A stretch of DNA of 64,000 bases from Amycolatopsis iheyensis (lineage in GTDB: Bacteria; Actinomycetota; Actinomycetes; Mycobacteriales; Pseudonocardiaceae): the NCBI RefSeq assembly GCF_024703995.1, contig NZ_JAMXQV010000014.1:208943-272942 (forward strand). Reading direction: 5' to 3'. Shown piece by piece: positions 15,339 to 23,815 of the stretch (position 1 is its first letter; each line of letters opens with the position of its first letter). Below the pieces are notes generated by a model. It saw only the letters and a program-made list of their open reading frames with translations. It did not search any database and was not told the origin of the DNA. The translations under genes and the position numbers were made by a program.

Positions 15339-18300
15339 TCAGTCCGCGAGGCCGGCCGCCGTCAGCGCCTTCTGGGCGCTCATGCCGAGCCCGGTCCCGT
15401 AGGCCCGCTCGAAACCGGCGGCCCCGAGCGAGCCGAGCACCCGGGTCCGCACCGACGAGACGTCCGGGTCGCCGGCGATCGACGTCCCCCGCACGCCGAC
15501 CGCCGCGCCCAGCAGCGTTGCGGCCTGTTCCGGTGAGGCGACCCCGGCCAGGCCCTCCAGCGCGAACGCCACCACGTCACTCGCGTGCCACTGCCGGCCG
15601 GCCAGCAGGGCCGTGCGGTGCAACTGGGCCGCTTCCCGCGGCCGGCCCTCGGCCAGCGCCAGCCAGCCCAGCGCGATCGTCGCCATCGCGCGGACGGTCT
15701 CCGCGGCGAACGAGCCGCCCGGGCATTCCGCCAACGCCCGCTCGCACCACGAACGGGCCGCCGGCAGATCACCGGCGAAGCGGGCCAGGTTCGCCAAGCC
15801 GATGTACGCCGCCGCGCGGGTCTCCGGCATGCCGGACCGGCGGGCCGTCGACGCCGCCAGCTCGTAGTCCGCGCGGGCGCCCGCGTGGTCGCCCGCCAGC
15901 AGCCGGGTCCAGGCGCGGCGGCAGATGAGGTCCGCCGCGTCGTCCGTCGCGCCGATCTCGGACATCAGGCCGAGCGCCTCGTCCATCAACGGCACCGCGG
16001 CGTCGTGCTCGCCGCGCCAGGTGAGCAGCTGGGACAGGTGGTCCAAGGCCATCGACAGGCCCCACCGCTCGCCCAGTGCGCGGAACTGCGCCGCCCCTTC
16101 GCGAAGCCCTTCTTCGGCGCCGGTCAGGTCGCCCGACATCATCGCGCGCAGGCCGATGCCCGTCGGCAGCAGCGCCCAGCCCCACGCGTCGCCCTGGGCC
16201 AGCAGGCCCTCGCCGCGCCCGGCCAGCTCTTCGTCGTCGGCCGGCGGGCCGATCACCACGCCCAGCAGCATCACCAGCATCGGGTTCCGCGGCACCCAGT
16301 TCCCGTCCGCGGCGTAGCGCCGGACCAGCGGCAGGTACTGCTCCAGCGACTCCTGCGGCGGGCCCGACATCGCGCCGAGGACGCACACCAGGAACTCCTC
16401 GACGTACTCCTCGCGCAGCTCCGGCGTACACCGCGAGACGACGGCCAGCGACAGCCCCGCGCCCTCGAACCGCCGCCCACGCATCCACCAGTACATCGCG
16501 AGCAGCGGCACCAGCCGCAGCGCGAGCACGACGTCGTGCTCGGTCGCCCAGCGCAGCGCGGCCAGCAGGTTGTCGTACTCGGCGTCGAGCCGGTCGAGCC
16601 ACTCCAGCTGCGCGGCCGTCCGCAGCATCGGGTCGGCGTCCTCGGCGAAGCGCAGGAAGTACTCGGCGTGCGCCCGGTGCAATGCCGCCGTCTCGCCCGC
16701 TTCGGCGAGCTTCTCGGCGCCGAACGCGCGGATCGTCTCCAGCATCCGGAACCGCCCGCCGACGGCTTCGACCAGCGACTTGTCCGCCAGCTCGAGCAGC
16801 AGGTCGGCGTCCGCGCCGCAGACCTCGGCCGCGGCGGCGAGCGTCGCGCCACCGGGGAACACGGTGAGCCGCCGGGCGAGCTCGCGCTCGTCGTCGCCGA
16901 GCAGGTCCCAGCTCCACTCGACGACGCCGCGCAGCGAGCGGTGCCGCGCCTCCGCGGTCCGGCTGCCCCGGCCGAGCAGGCGGAACCGGTCGTCGAGCCG
17001 GGTCGCGATCTCGCCGAGCTCCAGGGCGCGGACCCGCGCCGCGGCCAGCTCCACGGCCAGCGGCAGGCCGTCGAGGGCCGCGCAGATGTGCTGGACGTCG
17101 CCGATCGTCGAGTCGTCGACGGCGAACGCGGGATCGCTCGCGGCCGCGCGGTCGGCGAACAGCCGGATCGCCGGGTACGCCAGCGCCGCCGCCGCGGGCG
17201 TCCCGGGCGGCGGGACGGCCAGCCGCGGCACCGGCGCCAGCTGCTCGCCGGTGATGCCGAGCGGCTCGCGGCTGGTGGCCAGCACCCGCAGGCCGGGGCA
17301 CGCGGCGAGCAGCCGCGCGGCCAGCCGCGCCGCGACGTCGACGACGTGCTCGCAGTTGTCGAGCACGAGCAGCGCCGCCCGGTCGCGCAACGCCGAGATC
17401 AGCCGGTCGGCCGGGTCCTGCGGCCCGCCGCGCGAGCTCTCACGCAGGCCGAGCGCGCCCAGCACGGCGCCCGCGACGCCGTCGCCGCTGTGCGGGGCGA
17501 GCTCGACGAACGCGACCGGCCCGGCTTCGGCGCCGGCGACCTCGACCGCCAGGCGTGTCTTGCCCGTGCCGCCCGGCCCGGTCAGCGTCACGAGCCGGCT
17601 GCGGTCCAGCAGCCCGGCCACCTGCCGCAGCTCGTCGGCCCGGCCGACGAAGCTGCTCAGCTGCGCCGGCAACGCCGGGATCGCCGGCTGCTCGGTCTCG
17701 CCGCGCAGCACGGCGAGGTGGGCCTCGGCGAGGTCTGGACCAGGGTCGGCGCCGAGCTCGTCGGCCAGTGTGCGGCGGGCGGCTTCGAACGCGGCCAGCG
17801 CGTCGGCCGGGCGGCCGGCGGCGGCGAGTGCCCGGACCAGCTGCGCGCGCGGCCGTTCCCGCAGCGGCTGCGCGGCGACGGTCTCCCGCAGCTCCGCGAG
17901 GACGTCTTCGGCGCGTCCCAGCGCCAGCCGGGCCTCGACGTGGTCGTCGGCCGCGTCGGCCCGCAGCTGGTCGAGCCGGGTGGCCTGGGCCGCGGCGAAC
18001 GGCGCGTCGGCCAGGTCGCTGAACGCCGCCCCGCGCCACAGCGCCAGCGCTTCGCCCAATGTGGACGCCGCGCGGCCGTGCTCGCCGTTCTTCAGCAGCG
18101 TCCGGCCTTCGCGTGCCAGGCTTTCGAAGGCGTGGACGTCCACTTCGCCCGGTTCGACGACCAGCCGGTACCCGGCGGCGGTGAACTCGACCGGCGCCAG
18201 CTCCTTCAACGCCGTCCGCAGCCGGGACACCTGGGACTGGAGCGCGTTGGCCGCGCCGTCCGGCGGGTTCTCGCCGTACATGCCGTCGATCAGCCGCTCG

Positions 18301-18428
18301 GCCGGGACGAACCGGCCGGCCTCCAGGGCGAGCAACGTCAGCAGCGTCCGCGACCTCGGGCCGCCGACCGTCACTTGCGTGCCGTCGTCCGCCCACGCGG
18401 CGACCGCCCCCAGCACCCCGAATCGCAT
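15339..18428 (-). CDS. SARP/AfsR-like regulator with BTAD, NB-ARC ATPase and TPR repeats
   Basis: The 1029-residue regulator has an OmpR-type winged helix (about residues 1-92), a bacterial transcriptional activation domain (about 97-243), and an ATPase with P-loop GPGGTGKT at 284-291 and a Walker B-like LLVLDNCEHV. A long helical TPR-type C-terminus completes it (about 600-1029). This is the AfsR architecture, in which nucleotide and ligand state gate activation of secondary-metabolite or developmental genes. ATG 18428 begins the typical MRFGVLG; a longer reading to 18572 is not plausible. A minus-strand TACGCT lies six bases upstream, so it may be leaderless. It is divergent from the DegT-led sugar operon, a possible target. 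Confidence 0.92.
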   Translation of the reverse strand: MRFGVLGAVAAWADDGTQVTVGGPRSRTLLTLLALEAGRFVPAERLIDGMYGENPPDGAANALQSQVSRLRTALKELAPVEFTAAGYRLVVEPGEVDVHAFESLAREGRTLLKNGEHGRAASTLGEALALWRGAAFSDLADAPFAAAQATRLDQLRADAADDHVEARLALGRAEDVLAELRETVAAQPLRERPRAQLVRALAAAGRPADALAAFEAARRTLADELGADPGPDLAEAHLAVLRGETEQPAIPALPAQLSSFVGRADELRQVAGLLDRSRLVTLTGPGGTGKTRLAVEVAGAEAGPVAFVELAPHSGDGVAGAVLGALGLRESSRGGPQDPADRLISALRDRAALLVLDNCEHVVDVAARLAARLLAACPGLRVLATSREPLGITGEQLAPVPRLAVPPPGTPAAAALAYPAIRLFADRAAASDPAFAVDDSTIGDVQHICAALDGLPLAVELAAARVRALELGEIATRLDDRFRLLGRGSRTAEARHRSLRGVVEWSWDLLGDDERELARRLTVFPGGATLAAAAEVCGADADLLLELADKSLVEAVGGRFRMLETIRAFGAEKLAEAGETAALHRAHAEYFLRFAEDADPMLRTAAQLEWLDRLDAEYDNLLAALRWATEHDVVLALRLVPLLAMYWWMRGRRFEGAGLSLAVVSRCTPELREEYVEEFLVCVLGAMSGPPQESLEQYLPLVRRYAADGNWVPRNPMLVMLLGVVIGPPADDEELAGRGEGLLAQGDAWGWALLPTGIGLRAMMSGDLTGAEEGLREGAAQFRALGERWGLSMALDHLSQLLTWRGEHDAAVPLMDEALGLMSEIGATDDAADLICRRAWTRLLAGDHAGARADYELAASTARRSGMPETRAAAYIGLANLARFAGDLPAARSWCERALAECPGGSFAAETVRAMATIALGWLALAEGRPREAAQLHRTALLAGRQWHASDVVAFALEGLAGVASPEQAATLLGAAVGVRGTSIAGDPDVSSVRTRVLGSLGAAGFERAYGTGLGMSAQKALTAAGLAD

Positions 18429-18434
18429 GCGCCC

Positions 18435-18440
18435 AGCGTA
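18435..18440 (-). promoter_or_regulatory. Candidate -10 box for the SARP-type gene
   Basis: On the minus strand TACGCT lies six bases before ATG 18428. There is no Shine-Dalgarno sequence between them. Confidence 0.35.
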
Positions 18441-18555
18441 AGAGGTTCTTCGCCCCCAGGTGGGCGTCACTCGAAAGTGGTCTTCGGCGTGGTCCTGTGA
18501 ATCACCTGAGAGCGCGTCTATACACTTCGGCGGGTCCCCACGCAATGGGAGAGGT

Positions 18556-19689
18556 ATGTCGTCAGACAGCATCGTCCTCGGTCAGCCGACCGTCGGAGAA
18601 GAAGAGCTCGCCGCGGTAGCCGAGGTCTTCAAGTCCGGCTGGCTGGCCGGCGCCGGCCCCGCGTGCCGCCGTTTCGAAGAGCGGTTCGCCCAGGTCACCG
18701 GCACGGCCCACGCGTTGACGACCGCGAACTGCGGTTCGGCGCTCTTCCTCGGCCTCAAGGTCCTCGGCGTCAAGCCGGGTGACGAGGTCATCGTCGGCGA
18801 CTACACGTTCCCCGCCACCGGCCACGCCGTCGTGCAGGCCGGCGCGAAGCCGGTGTTCGCCGACATCCGCCCGGACGTCTTCAGCGCCGACCCGGCCCAC
18901 GTCGAGTCCCTGATCACGCCGAAGACCGTCGGCATCCTCGCCGTCGACGTCGCGGGCCAGCCCGGTGACTTCGACGAGTACCGCGCGATCGCCGACAAGC
19001 ACGGCCTCTGGCTCTTCGAAGACGCCGCGTGCGCCGCGGGCGCCACGTACAAGACGCGCCCGGCCGGCAGCCTCGCCGACCTCGCCGCGTTCTCCTTCCA
19101 CGGCCGCAAGGGCATCACCGCCGGCGAAGGCGGCGCGCTGGTCTCCGACCGCGAAGACCTCATCGCCCGCGCCCGCAAGCTGCACACCTACGGCATCGAG
19201 CCGGCCATCAGCCGCGAGGGCTCGGACACGCTGCCGATCCCGGAGTTCCACGAGCTCGGTTACAACTTCCGCATGTCGGACGTGCAGGCCGCGATCATGA
19301 ACGTCCAGCTCGACCGGCTGCCGGACCTCCTCGCCGCCCGCCGCTCGGTCGCGAAGCGCTACCACGAAGCCTTCGAGGACGTCGAAGCGCTGACCGTCCC
19401 GGTCGAACTGTCCGATCGGGAGCACCCGTGGCAGGCCTACCTGCTCACGGTCGCGCCGGAGGTCAGCCGCGACGCGCTCGCGCTGCGCGTCCGCGCCCAG
19501 GGCGTCCAGTGCAACTTCGGCACCTACGCCTCGCACCTGCAGCCCATCTACGGTCCCCAGGCGCCGCTGCCCGTCTCGGCCGACGCGTTCGCGCGCCAGC
19601 TCGCCGTCCCCATGCACGCCAACCTCACCGACGCCGAAGTCACGCGGGTCGGCGAGGTCGTGCGCGAAGCCGTGCAGTCCCTGTCCTGA
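18556..19689 (+). CDS. DegT/DnrJ/EryC1/StrS sugar aminotransferase
   Basis: The 377-residue PLP enzyme transfers an amino group to a keto-sugar nucleotide. It shows the family features in order: LGQPTVGEEELAAVAEVFKS at the N-terminus, GSALFLGLKVLGVKPGDEVI, DAACAAGATYK and FSFHGRKGITAGEGGAL with the PLP lysine. YNFRMSDVQAAIMNVQ then follows. ATG 18556 has a ggagagg ribosome site. It heads a plus-strand operon with an NAD epimerase, a GT4 transferase and a hexapeptide acyltransferase, each only 0-22 bases from the next, pointing to an N-acylated amino-sugar glycan. Its exact substrate is unknown. Confidence 0.92.
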   Translation: MSSDSIVLGQPTVGEEELAAVAEVFKSGWLAGAGPACRRFEERFAQVTGTAHALTTANCGSALFLGLKVLGVKPGDEVIVGDYTFPATGHAVVQAGAKPVFADIRPDVFSADPAHVESLITPKTVGILAVDVAGQPGDFDEYRAIADKHGLWLFEDAACAAGATYKTRPAGSLADLAAFSFHGRKGITAGEGGALVSDREDLIARARKLHTYGIEPAISREGSDTLPIPEFHELGYNFRMSDVQAAIMNVQLDRLPDLLAARRSVAKRYHEAFEDVEALTVPVELSDREHPWQAYLLTVAPEVSRDALALRVRAQGVQCNFGTYASHLQPIYGPQAPLPVSADAFARQLAVPMHANLTDAEVTRVGEVVREAVQSLS

Positions 19690-19711
19690 AGTGCCGATCG
19701 AGGAGAATTTG

Positions 19712-20641
19712 GTGTCCGACAAGAAGGTGCTCTTCACCGGGGGCGGTGGCTTCATCGCCGCGCACGTCATCCCGCTGCTGATCGAGGGTGGCTACACGGT
19801 CCGCGTCCTGGACAACATGACCCGCGGCGACCGCGCGCGCGTCAACGAGTTCGTCGCGACCGGCAAGGTGGAGCTCGTCGAGAAGGACGTCCGCTACGGC
19901 GGCGCGGTGCGCGAGGCGATGCGCGGCTGCACGCACGTCATCCACTTCGCGACGGTGTCGATCAACAAGTCGATCGCCGACCCGCACGAGTCGATCGACA
20001 TCAACATGATCGGCAACCACAACGTGTTCGCCGCGGCCGCGGACGAAGGCGTCGAGCGCCTGGTGTTCGCCTCGACCGCGTCGGTCTACGGCGAGCCGAA
20101 GCGGCTGCCGATGCACGAGGACGACGAGCTCAAGCCGCTCACGCCGTACTGCATCTCGAAGCGCGCGGGCGAGGACCTGCTGGGCTTCTACGAGCGCCAG
20201 AAGGGCCTGTCCTGGAACGCGCTGCGGTTCTTCAACGTGTACGGGCCCGGCCAGAAGATCGAGGCCTACTACACGTCGGTGATCAACCACTTCATCCAGC
20301 GCCTGCGCGCCGGCCAGCCGCCGATCATCGACGGCCGCGGCGACCAGTCGATGGACTTCGTGCACGTTTCCGACCTCGCGAAGGCCGTCGTCGCGGCGCT
20401 CGAGTCGGAGCGGGCGAACCTGCCGATCAACATCGGCACCGGCATCGACACCTCGATCGCCGCGCTGGCGAAGATCCTCATCGAGGCCGTCGGCGTCGAC
20501 GTCGAGCCGCTGTTCAACGAGCGTGACGTGCTGGTGTCGCGGCGCGCCGCCGACATCAGCCGCGCCCGCGAGGTGCTGGGCTGGGAGCCGCGGATCACCG
20601 TCGAAGACGGCATGCGGGAACTGGTCAAGGAAACCGAGTGA
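19712..20641 (+). CDS. NAD-dependent sugar epimerase/dehydratase (extended SDR)
   Basis: The 309-residue enzyme has the Rossmann motif TGGGGFIAAHV at its N-terminus, the loop RVLDNMTRGDR, and the catalytic Ser/Tyr/Lys group in STASVYGEP and TPYCISKRAG. FFNVYGPGQ and a substrate-end MDFVHVSDLAKAV also fit sugar-nucleotide 4-epimerases or 4,6-dehydratases such as the WbpP/GalE group. I prefer GTG 19712 because gaggag lies six bases upstream; GTG 19691 would add seven residues. Its last codon overlaps the GTG of the glycosyltransferase gene. Confidence 0.9.
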   Translation: MSDKKVLFTGGGGFIAAHVIPLLIEGGYTVRVLDNMTRGDRARVNEFVATGKVELVEKDVRYGGAVREAMRGCTHVIHFATVSINKSIADPHESIDINMIGNHNVFAAAADEGVERLVFASTASVYGEPKRLPMHEDDELKPLTPYCISKRAGEDLLGFYERQKGLSWNALRFFNVYGPGQKIEAYYTSVINHFIQRLRAGQPPIIDGRGDQSMDFVHVSDLAKAVVAALESERANLPINIGTGIDTSIAALAKILIEAVGVDVEPLFNERDVLVSRRAADISRAREVLGWEPRITVEDGMRELVKETE

Positions 20642-21870
20642 CTGCGACAGCGGGGCCGGCCAGGGGACGCGCCATGCGCATCGCGGTGGTGAACAACTTC
20701 TTCCCGCCCCGCGTCGGCGGCAGCGCGCACATGTCGGCGTCGCTGGCGGCGCAGTTCGTCGAGGCGGGGCACGAAGTCCTGGCCATCACGGCCGCGTACG
20801 CCGACGCCCCGGCCGAGGAGGAGCGCGACGGCTACCGTGTCGTGCGCCTCCCGGCGGTGAAGATGCCGCAGGTCGGCCTGTCGATCGACTTCGACATGAG
20901 CTTCGCGTCGCTGCGGCCGGGCAACTGGCGGCGGCTGTGGAAGCTCCTGGACGAGTTCAAGCCGGACGCGATCCACCTGCACGGCCAGTTCTTCGACCTG
21001 TCCTGGCTGGCCGGCATCTGGGCACGCCGCCACGACGTGCCGGTGCTGCTGACCATCCACACCCTGCTGATCAGCGACAACAAGCTGTACGGCGGGGTGT
21101 TCCGGGTGCTCGACTCGGTGCTGGTGAAGCCGATCCTCGCCTACATCCGGCCGCGTTACGTCATCCTCGACAAGCTCGGTGTCGACTACTGCGTCGAGCG
21201 CTACGGCACCAGCGACGCGAACTCGGAGTACTTCCCGATCGCGGTCGACACCGGGCACTTCGCGAAGCCGGTCACGAAGGACGTCCGCGCGGAGCACGAA
21301 ATCGGGGACGCGCCGCTGATCGTCTCGCTCGGACACGTCATCCCGCTGCGCAACCGGCTGCCGCTGATCGAGGCACTGCCGTCCATTTTGGACAAGCACC
21401 CGGGCGTCCGCGTGGTCATCGTCGGCCGCGTCTACCACGACGCGTTCCTCAAACGGGCCGCGGAACTGGGCGTCTCCGACGCGCTGGTGGTGACGGGCGC
21501 GGTGCCGAAGGCGGACGTCCCGGCGTACTTCGCGGCGGCGGACATCGTCACGCACGACCTCAACGGCGGCTGCGGCACGGCGTCGCTGGAGGCGATGCTC
21601 TCCGGCACGGCGACGATCGCGTCGGTCACCGAGGACAACTACCCGGGCATCGAGCTGCGCAACGGCGAAAACGTGCTGCTCGTGCGCCCGGACGACGCGG
21701 AAGCCGTCGCGCGCACGGTGATCGAGCTGCTCGACGACCCGGCGAAGCGGGCGCTGATCGCGCAGCGCGAGAGCGACATGGTGCGGTCGAACTTCGGCCT
21801 CGACGTCGTCGCGGAAGAGCACCTGCGCACCTTCGAGAAGCTGGTGTCGGAAGCCGATGTTCTTCGATGA
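20638..21870 (+). CDS. GT4-family glycosyltransferase
   Basis: The 410-residue GT-B enzyme has the N-terminal acceptor domain start RIAVVNNFFPPRVGGSAHM and the C-terminal donor domain with VVIVGRVYHDAFLKRAAEL and VTGAVPKADVPAYFAAADI. GCGTASLEAMLSGTATIAS is the variant of the family's ExxGxxxxEA region, with no leading Glu visible. It should transfer a sugar from a nucleotide to a lipid or glycan acceptor on the cytoplasmic face. GTG 20638 overlaps the upstream stop as GTGA; ATG 20674 is an alternative start. Its end overlaps the acyltransferase gene by 14 bases. Confidence 0.9.
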   Translation: MTATAGPARGRAMRIAVVNNFFPPRVGGSAHMSASLAAQFVEAGHEVLAITAAYADAPAEEERDGYRVVRLPAVKMPQVGLSIDFDMSFASLRPGNWRRLWKLLDEFKPDAIHLHGQFFDLSWLAGIWARRHDVPVLLTIHTLLISDNKLYGGVFRVLDSVLVKPILAYIRPRYVILDKLGVDYCVERYGTSDANSEYFPIAVDTGHFAKPVTKDVRAEHEIGDAPLIVSLGHVIPLRNRLPLIEALPSILDKHPGVRVVIVGRVYHDAFLKRAAELGVSDALVVTGAVPKADVPAYFAAADIVTHDLNGGCGTASLEAMLSGTATIASVTEDNYPGIELRNGENVLLVRPDDAEAVARTVIELLDDPAKRALIAQRESDMVRSNFGLDVVAEEHLRTFEKLVSEADVLR

Positions 21871-22480
21871 CGAGCGCAGCCACCGGCTGCGCCCGCAGAT
21901 CCTGACCGACCTCGTCTCGCAGTACATGAACGACGCCGAGCGGGCGGCGTTCTACGGCCTGCCTTCGACGTGCCGCATGCGTGAGCGCGCGAAGATCATC
22001 AGCCCCGAGAACCTGAAGATGGGCGAGCACTGCTGGATCGGCGAGGGCGCGGCCCTCGACGCGAGCGGTGGCCTGGAGATCGGCGAGCACACCAGCATCG
22101 GCCTGAACACACTGATCTTCACGCACTCGAGCTGGCTGGCGAACATGACGCTGCAGAACCATTCGGGCAGCGACCTGATCGAGCGCAAGCCGGTGAAGAT
22201 CGGCAAGGGCTGCTTCATCGGCGGCCTGGTGGTGATCATGGCCGGCGTGACGATCGGCGACTTCGCCACGGTGCAGCCGAACTCGGTGGTGGCCAAGGAC
22301 GTCCCGCCGAGGACGCTGGTGGCCGGCAACCCGGCGCGCGTGTTCCAGCGTTACGACGAGGAGTACATCCAGTCCGAAGCAGACCGGGTGCGCGCGGAGA
22401 ACGCGCGCCGCCGCGAGATCGCGGAGCAGCGCGGGGACACCCCGGGCTGGGGCGCGCCGGCGGGCGACTTCTCGGCGTAG
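21857..22480 (+). CDS. Hexapeptide-repeat acetyl/acyltransferase
   Basis: The 207-residue protein is a left-handed beta-helix acyltransferase of the LacA/NodL/WecD-like group. Repeats such as MGEHCWIGEGAALDA, LEIGEHTSIGLNTLIFTHSS, VKIGKGCFIGGLVVIMAGV and TIGDFATVQPNSVVAKDV run from about residue 55 to 150, followed by VAGNPARVF. The catalytic His is likely in FTHSSW. A charged helical tail of about 45 residues ends the protein. The gene overlaps the GT4 gene, so the acceptor is probably the sugar or glycan made by this operon. It converges on the lipoprotein gene with a 1-base gap. Confidence 0.88.
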   Translation: MFFDDERSHRLRPQILTDLVSQYMNDAERAAFYGLPSTCRMRERAKIISPENLKMGEHCWIGEGAALDASGGLEIGEHTSIGLNTLIFTHSSWLANMTLQNHSGSDLIERKPVKIGKGCFIGGLVVIMAGVTIGDFATVQPNSVVAKDVPPRTLVAGNPARVFQRYDEEYIQSEADRVRAENARRREIAEQRGDTPGWGAPAGDFSA

Positions 22481-22481
22481 C

Positions 22482-23078
22482 TCAGAGCCGGTCGGCGACG
22501 AGCTTGGCGAGCGCCGAGTACACCTCGGTGTGCGTGGTCATGATGAACCGCAGCTGCGCGACGCGGGTTTCGCCGTGGCTCGTGCGGGCGGTCGTCACCA
22601 GGACCTTGGCCTGGCCCGGCGGGCAGAACCACGCGGCTTCTCCCACTCCCGGCAGTGGAGTGGCCGGTGTGTCGCACTCGCCCTCCAGGGTCTTCGTGAT
22701 GACCGCCGCGGGCAGCCGCCGCGGCGTCACCGAGATGTCGAGGGTGATGACCGTGTTGTCCGGGTAGGAGCCGGTCGAGTAGGCGCAGCGGAAGGCGCTG
22801 AGCCCGCGGCCCTTCGGCCCCGGCTGTTCCTTGCCGCTGTAGGTGTCGGCGCCGGCGATGGTCTTGGTGATCTCTTCGCCGCTCAGGAACGGGCAGGCGG
22901 CGCTCACCTTCTCCGGCGAGGCGGCCGGGGTGAAGGCCGGCGCCGTCGGGGTCGGCTTCGGCTTGCTCGCCGACGTGGACGCCGATGCCGACGCTGACGT
23001 GGTCGCCGGTGGCGGTGCCGGCGAGGGAGCACACGCGGCCACGAAGACGACCAGTACGCAGGCGACCACGCGGCTCAT
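22482..23078 (-). CDS. DUF3558-like lipoprotein, copy B
   Basis: The 198-residue product has a signal peptide ending in FVAACAPS, with the Cys as probable lipidation site. A low-complexity Ser/Ala/Thr linker follows and then a DUF3558-like domain beginning SAACPFLSGEEITK with paired cysteines (FRCAYS, EGECDTP, WFCPPGQ). It is a clear paralogue of the gene at 23081: both share the linker SASKPKPT, the domain opening AACPFL and the C-terminal pattern VYxxLAKLxxDRL. The two are two bases apart and must be co-transcribed. Function is unknown. Confidence 0.8.
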   Translation of the reverse strand: MSRVVACVLVVFVAACAPSPAPPPATTSASASASTSASKPKPTPTAPAFTPAASPEKVSAACPFLSGEEITKTIAGADTYSGKEQPGPKGRGLSAFRCAYSTGSYPDNTVITLDISVTPRRLPAAVITKTLEGECDTPATPLPGVGEAAWFCPPGQAKVLVTTARTSHGETRVAQLRFIMTTHTEVYSALAKLVADRL

Positions 23079-23080
23079 CG

Positions 23081-23674
23081 CTACAGCCGGTCGCCGAGCA
23101 GCTTCGCCAGCGAGACGTACACGTCGTCGCGGTTCGACGGGGTGTAGAACTGCGCGAACCGGCTCTGGCCGTGGCCGCGTTTGCCGACGGCGATCATCTC
23201 TTCGCCGTCGGGGAACTTGCAGTGCGTGGCGTATTCGCCCGCGCCCGGGACGGGCTTCGCGGGCTCCTTGCACTCCTTGTCGAGCCGGCCGATGGTCGCC
23301 GAGGGGCTTTGCGCGCCCGGGATCGCCACGACCACCAGTTCGCCGTTCAACCCGTACTGGCAGTGGTAGGCGGTGCCGGGGTTCATCGCCTCGGAGGCGG
23401 CTTCGGTGCCCTCGCCCGTTTCGCCGGGGCGGCCGGTGAGCGCCCGGACCTCGGACCCACCCAGGAACGGGCAGGCCGCCGTCACCTTGGCCGGCGACAC
23501 GACCGCCGCGAAGGTCGGCGTGGGTGCCGCGGTGGTCGGCTTCGGCTTGCTCGCCGACGTGGATGACGGCGGCGCCGACGTGGTTGCCGGCGCCGCCGTC
23601 GTGGCGCCGCCCGAACAAGCTGCGACGCAGGTCAGCAGGCATGCGGCGGCGAAGAATCCCCCTGTGAAGCGCAC
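23081..23674 (-). CDS. DUF3558-like lipoprotein, copy A
   Basis: The 197-residue product (from GTG 23674; TTG 23683 would add three residues) has a lipoprotein signal peptide ending VAACSGG. A Thr/Ala/Ser/Pro linker with SASKPKPT comes next, then a domain starting TAACPFLGGSEVRAL with cysteines at YHCQYG, KECKEP and THCKFP. Its layout matches copy B downstream, so the pair arose by tandem duplication. Both should sit on the outer membrane leaflet. It is divergent from an ECF sigma gene across a 140-base region that contains an inverted repeat. Confidence 0.8.
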   Translation of the reverse strand: MRFTGGFFAAACLLTCVAACSGGATTAAPATTSAPPSSTSASKPKPTTAAPTPTFAAVVSPAKVTAACPFLGGSEVRALTGRPGETGEGTEAASEAMNPGTAYHCQYGLNGELVVVAIPGAQSPSATIGRLDKECKEPAKPVPGAGEYATHCKFPDGEEMIAVGKRGHGQSRFAQFYTPSNRDDVYVSLAKLLGDRL

Positions 23675-23693
23675 GCAAGACAATCTAGCGCTC

Positions 23694-23721
23694 CGTAACC
23701 GAATGCAGGATTGCGGTTACG
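23694..23721. promoter_or_regulatory. Inverted repeat between lipoprotein and ECF sigma genes
   Basis: CGTAACCG (23694-23701) and CGGTTACG (23714-23721) are perfect 8-base arms 12 bases apart. They lie in the divergent promoter region, close to the lipoprotein start, so an operator is plausible. Its regulator is unknown. Confidence 0.4.
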
Positions 23722-23815
23722 CAACGTTTTCGGGGACAAGCGTACGCTCAACCAGGTCGAGAGCAACCTTTCCGCGGCCCAACCGTCGCTGGGGGACGAG
23801 GGAACGAGGTGACGG

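Noticed and set aside
15585..18500. A 971-codon plus-strand open frame opposite the SARP-type gene
   Set aside because: It is the antisense shadow of a GC-rich gene. The minus-strand protein has clear domains, and the plus frame gives Arg/Ala/Gly/Gln-rich low-complexity translation without motifs.
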